NCBI RefSeq assembly: GCF_963666145.1
Contig: NZ_OY762614.1
Location: 1,106,501 to 1,170,500, forward strand
Reading direction: 5' to 3'
Length of the DNA: 64,000 nt
Source of the DNA: an uncultured Desulfobacter sp.
GTDB taxonomy: Bacteria > Desulfobacterota > Desulfobacteria > Desulfobacterales > Desulfobacteraceae
Below the pieces are notes generated by a model. That model did no database searches and was not told the DNA's origin. It saw nothing but the letters and a program-made list of their open reading frames with translations. Both the position numbers and the translations under genes were made by a program. Every line of letters starts with the position of its first letter. Within the stretch, counting starts at the first letter, position 1. This document shows, in pieces, positions 60,406-64,000 of the stretch.

Positions 60406-61185
60406 ATGCTAAAAGATAAAAACACCATGGATCACCTTACCATTATTCTGGTCCGTCCCCAGGGGCCCATCAATATTGGTGCCGTGTGCCGGGTGATGAT
60501 GAACTTCGGCTGCTCCCGGCTTCGCCTTGTCAGTCCCTGCAGTGCCTATCAATCCCTTGATGCAAAAAAAATGGCCCTTTCCGCCTTTCACGTCCTTGAA
60601 GAGGCCCAAGTATTCGACACCCTGGAAGAGGCGCTTTTTGACGTTCATTCGGCCTACGGCACCACCCGCAGATTCGGCAAATACAGAAAAGGGTTTCTAA
60701 CACCGGCCACGGCAGGGAAACAAATTGAAGACCAGAAACAGGACCATCACAGTGCCCTGGTAATGGGACCTGAGGATACTGGCCTTGAAACCAAAGATCT
60801 TGATCTGTGCCAGTATTTTATCACCATCCCCACCCATGACAGCTATCCGTCCATGAATCTGAGCCACTCACTGGCAGTTCTGCTCTACGAAGCATCCCTT
60901 AGATCCGGTGCCGGAAAAAATTTCCATGATCCGGAGGTTAAAGATCCCGCCCGGGGAGAAGAGCTTGAATCCATGTTTTCCCACATGAGAAAGACGCTTT
61001 TGGATATTGATTATCTTGATCCCCAAAACCCTGATCACCTGCTGCGGACCTATCGCAGGATTTTTTCCAACGCCGGGTTGTCATCCAGGGATGTCCGAAT
61101 CATCCGGGGGTTTTTAAGCCGCATTGACTGGACCGAATCCCAGCGCCGGTTAACCCGGACAGCAGCCGGTGGAGACAAGGATTAA
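60406..61185 (+). CDS. RNA 2'-O-methyltransferase, TrmJ/TrmH group (SPOUT)
   Basis: The 259-residue SPOUT methyltransferase shows the three motifs of the SpoU/TrmH family: INIGAVCRVMMNFG (motif 1), ALVMGPEDTGLE (motif 2) and IPTHDSYPSMNLSHSLAVLLYE (motif 3, which forms the knotted SAM site). The C-terminal extension of about 80 residues resembles TrmJ, which 2'-O-methylates nucleotide 32 of tRNA. The start is either ATG 60406 or 60427 (MDHLTIILVRPQGP, where homology begins). It is paired with dtd, another tRNA gene. The exact target is inferred. Confidence 0.88.
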   Translation: MLKDKNTMDHLTIILVRPQGPINIGAVCRVMMNFGCSRLRLVSPCSAYQSLDAKKMALSAFHVLEEAQVFDTLEEALFDVHSAYGTTRRFGKYRKGFLTPATAGKQIEDQKQDHHSALVMGPEDTGLETKDLDLCQYFITIPTHDSYPSMNLSHSLAVLLYEASLRSGAGKNFHDPEVKDPARGEELESMFSHMRKTLLDIDYLDPQNPDHLLRTYRRIFSNAGLSSRDVRIIRGFLSRIDWTESQRRLTRTAAGGDKD

Positions 61186-61388
61186 ATCAGTCCGGACGGG
61201 TGGGGACCTCTGTCAATTTTTTCCATTTTTTTCGGTTATTTATTTATAATTCACCAAACTGTCGACAGCCTGCAATATCTGTGTTAAGTTTTTATCATAA
61301 TTTCCGTTACAATTAATGCGTCAATAAAACATCTCTCATCATTAGATGCAAATAGAGTTGGATTGGTATGCCATCACGCTCCCGTATG

Positions 61389-61419
61389 ACGCGCGATCAC
61401 GGACACGCGCTCTTTTTTT
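61389..61419 (+). terminator. Possible terminator or leader hairpin
   Basis: A short G/C stem GCGCG / CGCGC is followed by TCTTTTTTTAC. It lies 204 bases after the trmJ-like stop and about 50 bases before the betaine-type binding protein gene. It could end the first transcript or act as an attenuator in the leader of the second. Confidence 0.4.
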
Positions 61420-61470
61420 ACTGATGCTGTTTAAGAAAAAAATCACTAAGAAAAAGGAGTCGAATAGATA

Positions 61471-62436
61471 ATGATGATTTCAAAACGATTACTCACCGTA
61501 ACAGTATTGATTCTGTTTTCCCTTTTCACCACGCCCCGGCCCCAGGCCGAAGAGGTAAAATCCTCCAAACCCATTAAAATAATCGTCAACGATTGGACAA
61601 GCCAAATCGTTAACAGCAAAATTCTCGGCACTGTTTACGAATCGGTGGGTTACACGGTCGAGTATCCATTTTATGCTGTGGACAAGCAATTCGGGGCCTT
61701 GAACCTTGGGTGGGCCCACATCCAGGTAGAAATCTGGGAAGGCACAATGCTCGATGCGTTTGAGCACGTTAAACAAAAAAATGTTGTAGAGGTGGGTCTC
61801 CATCCGGCCCTGACCCGGGAAGAGTGGTGGTACCCGTCCTATGTCAAACAATTGTGTCCCGGTTTGCCGGACTACAGGGCACTGAATAAGTGCGCAAGCC
61901 TGTTTGCCACGCCCGCAAGCCATGGAAAGGGTGTTTATATCGGAGGGCCCTGGGAAAAACCGGATGCCAAAAGAATCAAGGCCCTTGGGCTTAATTTTAT
62001 GATTCAAATCGCCAAGGATTCCGACGAACTGACCGCATTGCTTCAGACCGCAGTTGAACATCAAACGCCCATTGTGATGTTCAACTGGACTCCGAACTGG
62101 ACCGACTTTGCCTATGATGGCGAATTTGTAGAATTCCCTGCCTATGAAAAGGCCTGTGAAACAGATCCAAAGTGGGGGGTAAACCCGTTGTTTACCTATG
62201 ACTGCGGCAATCCCAAAGGCGGACGGTTATTCAAAGGGGCTTGGAACGGCGTAAAAGAAGAGTGGTCCTGCGCCTATCAAATCCTTGAAAACATGAAAAT
62301 GACCAACCAGATGATTGCCGAGGCAGCCTTTCTGGTGGACAGAGAGCATCAAACCCATGATCAAGCGGCCAAGATCTGGATAGAGCGTCATAAAGATATT
62401 GTTAAAAGCTGGATTCCCCCATCATGTTCTCATTGA
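61471..62436 (+). CDS. OpuAC-type (glycine betaine/proline) periplasmic binding protein
   Basis: The 321-residue protein has a signal peptide (LLTVTVLILFSLFTTPRPQA, cleavage near residue 27) and an OpuAC/ProX domain: IKIIVNDWTSQIVNSKILGT, VEIWEGTMLDAFEHV and PIVMFNWTPNWTD. The tryptophans in the last of these resemble the aromatic cage that binds quaternary ammonium ligands. The C-terminal NMKMTNQMIAEAAFLVDR is also typical. No permease or ATPase gene follows. Instead its stop overlaps the start of a hybrid histidine kinase by 13 bases. Its likely role is ligand presentation to that sensor. AAGGAG precedes the start. Confidence 0.88.
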   Translation: MMISKRLLTVTVLILFSLFTTPRPQAEEVKSSKPIKIIVNDWTSQIVNSKILGTVYESVGYTVEYPFYAVDKQFGALNLGWAHIQVEIWEGTMLDAFEHVKQKNVVEVGLHPALTREEWWYPSYVKQLCPGLPDYRALNKCASLFATPASHGKGVYIGGPWEKPDAKRIKALGLNFMIQIAKDSDELTALLQTAVEHQTPIVMFNWTPNWTDFAYDGEFVEFPAYEKACETDPKWGVNPLFTYDCGNPKGGRLFKGAWNGVKEEWSCAYQILENMKMTNQMIAEAAFLVDREHQTHDQAAKIWIERHKDIVKSWIPPSCSH

Positions 62437-64000
62437 AACATCTATCCATTTCCCGTGCGTTCTACCTTTTGATGGTCATTGTCATATTTGGGCCAACGGC
62501 AACCATCGGAACGGTTCTTCTCGTCATGGACAAAAACAAACTGGAAGCGAAAAACCTAAAATATCAAGAAGATACGGCAAATATTATTGCATCGGCCATG
62601 CAGCAGCCCCTTTATGATTTTACCCCCGGAATTGATCTGCCGCTCATTAATTATATGCTCCAGGATGAACGGATTCTGGCCATCCGGGTCTATGATTTTG
62701 AAGAACTGCCCTTTTCAAACTATTCTTCCGGCAATACGTCACAGAAAAACTACACGACTAAAACCAAGGATGTGATCTTTGACAAACGGGTGATCGGCAG
62801 AATAGAAGTTGATTTCAGTGATGATATTCAAACCCAGATTTATGAAGTTTTTGGTATAACCCTTTTGATCTTTATCGTGCCTTTGGCAATCTCATCCGTT
62901 ATATTTTTAAAATTCATCCGATATAAAATTCTCAATCCGATCCAGTATCTTAAAAAACATGCCAGTAAAATTGCCCGCAACGAACTGGATGAACCCATTC
63001 AACAATTCAGCAATGATGAGTTTGGCAAGCTGTCCCAATCCTTTGAGGTGATGAGGAAAACCCTGAAAAAACAGCTCCTCACACTGGACAAACGCGTACA
63101 GGAAAAAACCCATGCCTTGAATGATCTTAACCAGTCCCTGATGGATCGAAATATCGAACTTGAAAAGGCGAAACAAACCGCAGAAGCAGCTGAAAAGTCC
63201 AAATCGGAATTCCTGGCAAACATGAGCCATGAAATCCGCACGCCCATGAATGCCATTATCGGGATGAGCCATCTGGCACTGAATACCGATTTGACCTTCA
63301 AACAGCGGGATTATGTCAATAAAATCGACGCGGCCGCCAATTCACTGCTGGGTCTGATCAACGACATTCTGGATTTTTCCAAAATTGAAGCCGGCAAGCT
63401 GGACATTGAATCCGTGCAATTCGATATCGACGATGTGATGGCTGCCGCAGCGGACCTGACCACCATCAAGACATCGGAAAAGGGACTGGAACTGCTTGTG
63501 CATATCTCTCCAGACGTCCCGCGCAGCCTCATCGGAGATCCCCTGCGCTTAAAACAGATTCTGGTGAATTTAGCGGGCAATGCATGCAAATTCACAGAGC
63601 AAGGAGAGGTGGAGCTCTCCTGCACATTGGATGAACAGGCGGAACACGACAAGGTTGTCCTGCGTTTTTGCGTGCGGGACACCGGCATCGGCATGACCCA
63701 GGAACAACAGGACAGCCTGTTTCATGCCTTTACCCAGGCCGACAACTCCTTTACCCGAAAATACGGCGGAACCGGGTTGGGACTTACCATCTCCAAACGC
63801 CTTTCAGAATTAATGGGGGGGGGTATCGGCGTCGCGTCTGAATATGGCAAGGGGTCCACCTTCTTTTTTACAGTACGCCTCACCGTGGATAATAAACAGG
63901 AGACGCGCAAGCAGGTAACGGCTGACGATGCCCTGCATCAGAAAAAAGTACTCGTCATTGATGACAACGAGACAGCCAGGGGAATTTTCCAATCGTATCT
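62424..64000 (+). CDS. Membrane hybrid histidine kinase (3' end outside window)
   Basis: The frame is open from ATG 62424 to the window end (about 525 residues). It shows a first membrane helix (~13-33), a ~115-residue periplasmic domain (KNLKYQEDTANIIASAMQQP ... FDKRVIGRIEVDFSDD), a second helix (~140-160), HAMP (RYKILNPIQYLKKHASKIA) and a coiled coil. Next come HisKA with NMSHEIRTPMNAIIGMSH (His269), an ATPase domain (DTGIGM, KYGGTGLGLTISKRLSELMG) and the start of a receiver (KKVLVIDDNETARGIFQSY). The start lies 13 bases inside the end of the OpuAC-type gene, so translation is coupled. The periplasmic domain is a candidate docking surface for that binding protein. Confidence 0.92.
   Translation, partial: MFSLKHLSISRAFYLLMVIVIFGPTATIGTVLLVMDKNKLEAKNLKYQEDTANIIASAMQQPLYDFTPGIDLPLINYMLQDERILAIRVYDFEELPFSNYSSGNTSQKNYTTKTKDVIFDKRVIGRIEVDFSDDIQTQIYEVFGITLLIFIVPLAISSVIFLKFIRYKILNPIQYLKKHASKIARNELDEPIQQFSNDEFGKLSQSFEVMRKTLKKQLLTLDKRVQEKTHALNDLNQSLMDRNIELEKAKQTAEAAEKSKSEFLANMSHEIRTPMNAIIGMSHLALNTDLTFKQRDYVNKIDAAANSLLGLINDILDFSKIEAGKLDIESVQFDIDDVMAAAADLTTIKTSEKGLELLVHISPDVPRSLIGDPLRLKQILVNLAGNACKFTEQGEVELSCTLDEQAEHDKVVLRFCVRDTGIGMTQEQQDSLFHAFTQADNSFTRKYGGTGLGLTISKRLSELMGGGIGVASEYGKGSTFFFTVRLTVDNKQETRKQVTADDALHQKKVLVIDDNETARGIFQSY

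Overview
The window looks like chromosomal DNA of an anaerobic, probably sulfate-reducing member of the Desulfobacterota (Desulfobacterales-like). This placement is an inference from gene content: a DVU0298-type HEAT protein, rubrerythrin, single-cluster ferredoxin, DUF4405 protein, FapA-type DUF342 protein, many two-component and c-di-GMP proteins, and a remnant of a four-heme cytochrome c. No rRNA, tRNA, CRISPR array, phage or transposase was seen. Both window ends cut a gene (UPF0182 at the left, a hybrid histidine kinase at the right).

Layout. 0-5.6 kb: UPF0182 end, nitroreductase, M3 peptidase overlapping trmO, then two inverted repeats and a DUF4405 membrane protein. 5.7-9.1 kb: TonB-dependent receptor behind a strong promoter, then a membrane-domain/substrate-binding-protein fusion broken by a frameshift. 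9.1-12.1 kb (minus): DUF523, FRG-domain protein, DASS carboxylate transporter. 12.1-15.6 kb: a 604-residue acyl-CoA dehydrogenase with two candidate operators, facing a lipoprotein hydrolase. 15.8-23.1 kb: histidine kinase, rubrerythrin, Cache chemoreceptor, PtsP-like enzyme I. 23.7-25.4 kb: small genes ending in a ferredoxin. 25.4-29.0 kb (minus): response regulator-TPR protein and FapA-like protein. 29.3-33.3 kb: sigma-54 activator, Nramp transporter, UspA, ferritin, plausibly a metal/stress group. 33.6-36.8 kb: a decay zone with remnants of uvsE, a chemoreceptor and a tetraheme cytochrome around an intact glutathione peroxidase and a small zinc-ribbon gene. 37.1-41.9 kb: a three-gene phosphorelay. 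42-47.6 kb (minus): tolC-MFP-RND efflux operon. 47.9-51.8 kb: APC-like permease and clpB, convergent. 52-55 kb: orphan molybdopterin oxidoreductase and HD-GYP protein. 55-58.8 kb (minus): periplasmic binding protein, GGDEF diguanylate cyclase and queuosine-tRNA mannosyltransferase as an overlapping operon. 59-61.2 kb: PHP phosphatase, dtd, TrmJ-like methylase. 61.5-64 kb: betaine-type binding protein overlapping a hybrid kinase.

Themes. (1) Periplasmic binding domains are wired to signal transducers three times: fused in the 37.1 kb kinase, in an operon with the diguanylate cyclase at 57.7 kb, and overlapping the hybrid kinase at 62.4 kb, with no ABC permease or ATPase alongside. (2) Four RNA-directed genes lie here: trmO, the queuosine mannosyltransferase, dtd and trmJ. 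(3) Gene decay is concentrated at 33.6-36.8 kb and mostly involves homopolymer frameshifts, so real decay must be separated from sequencing error.
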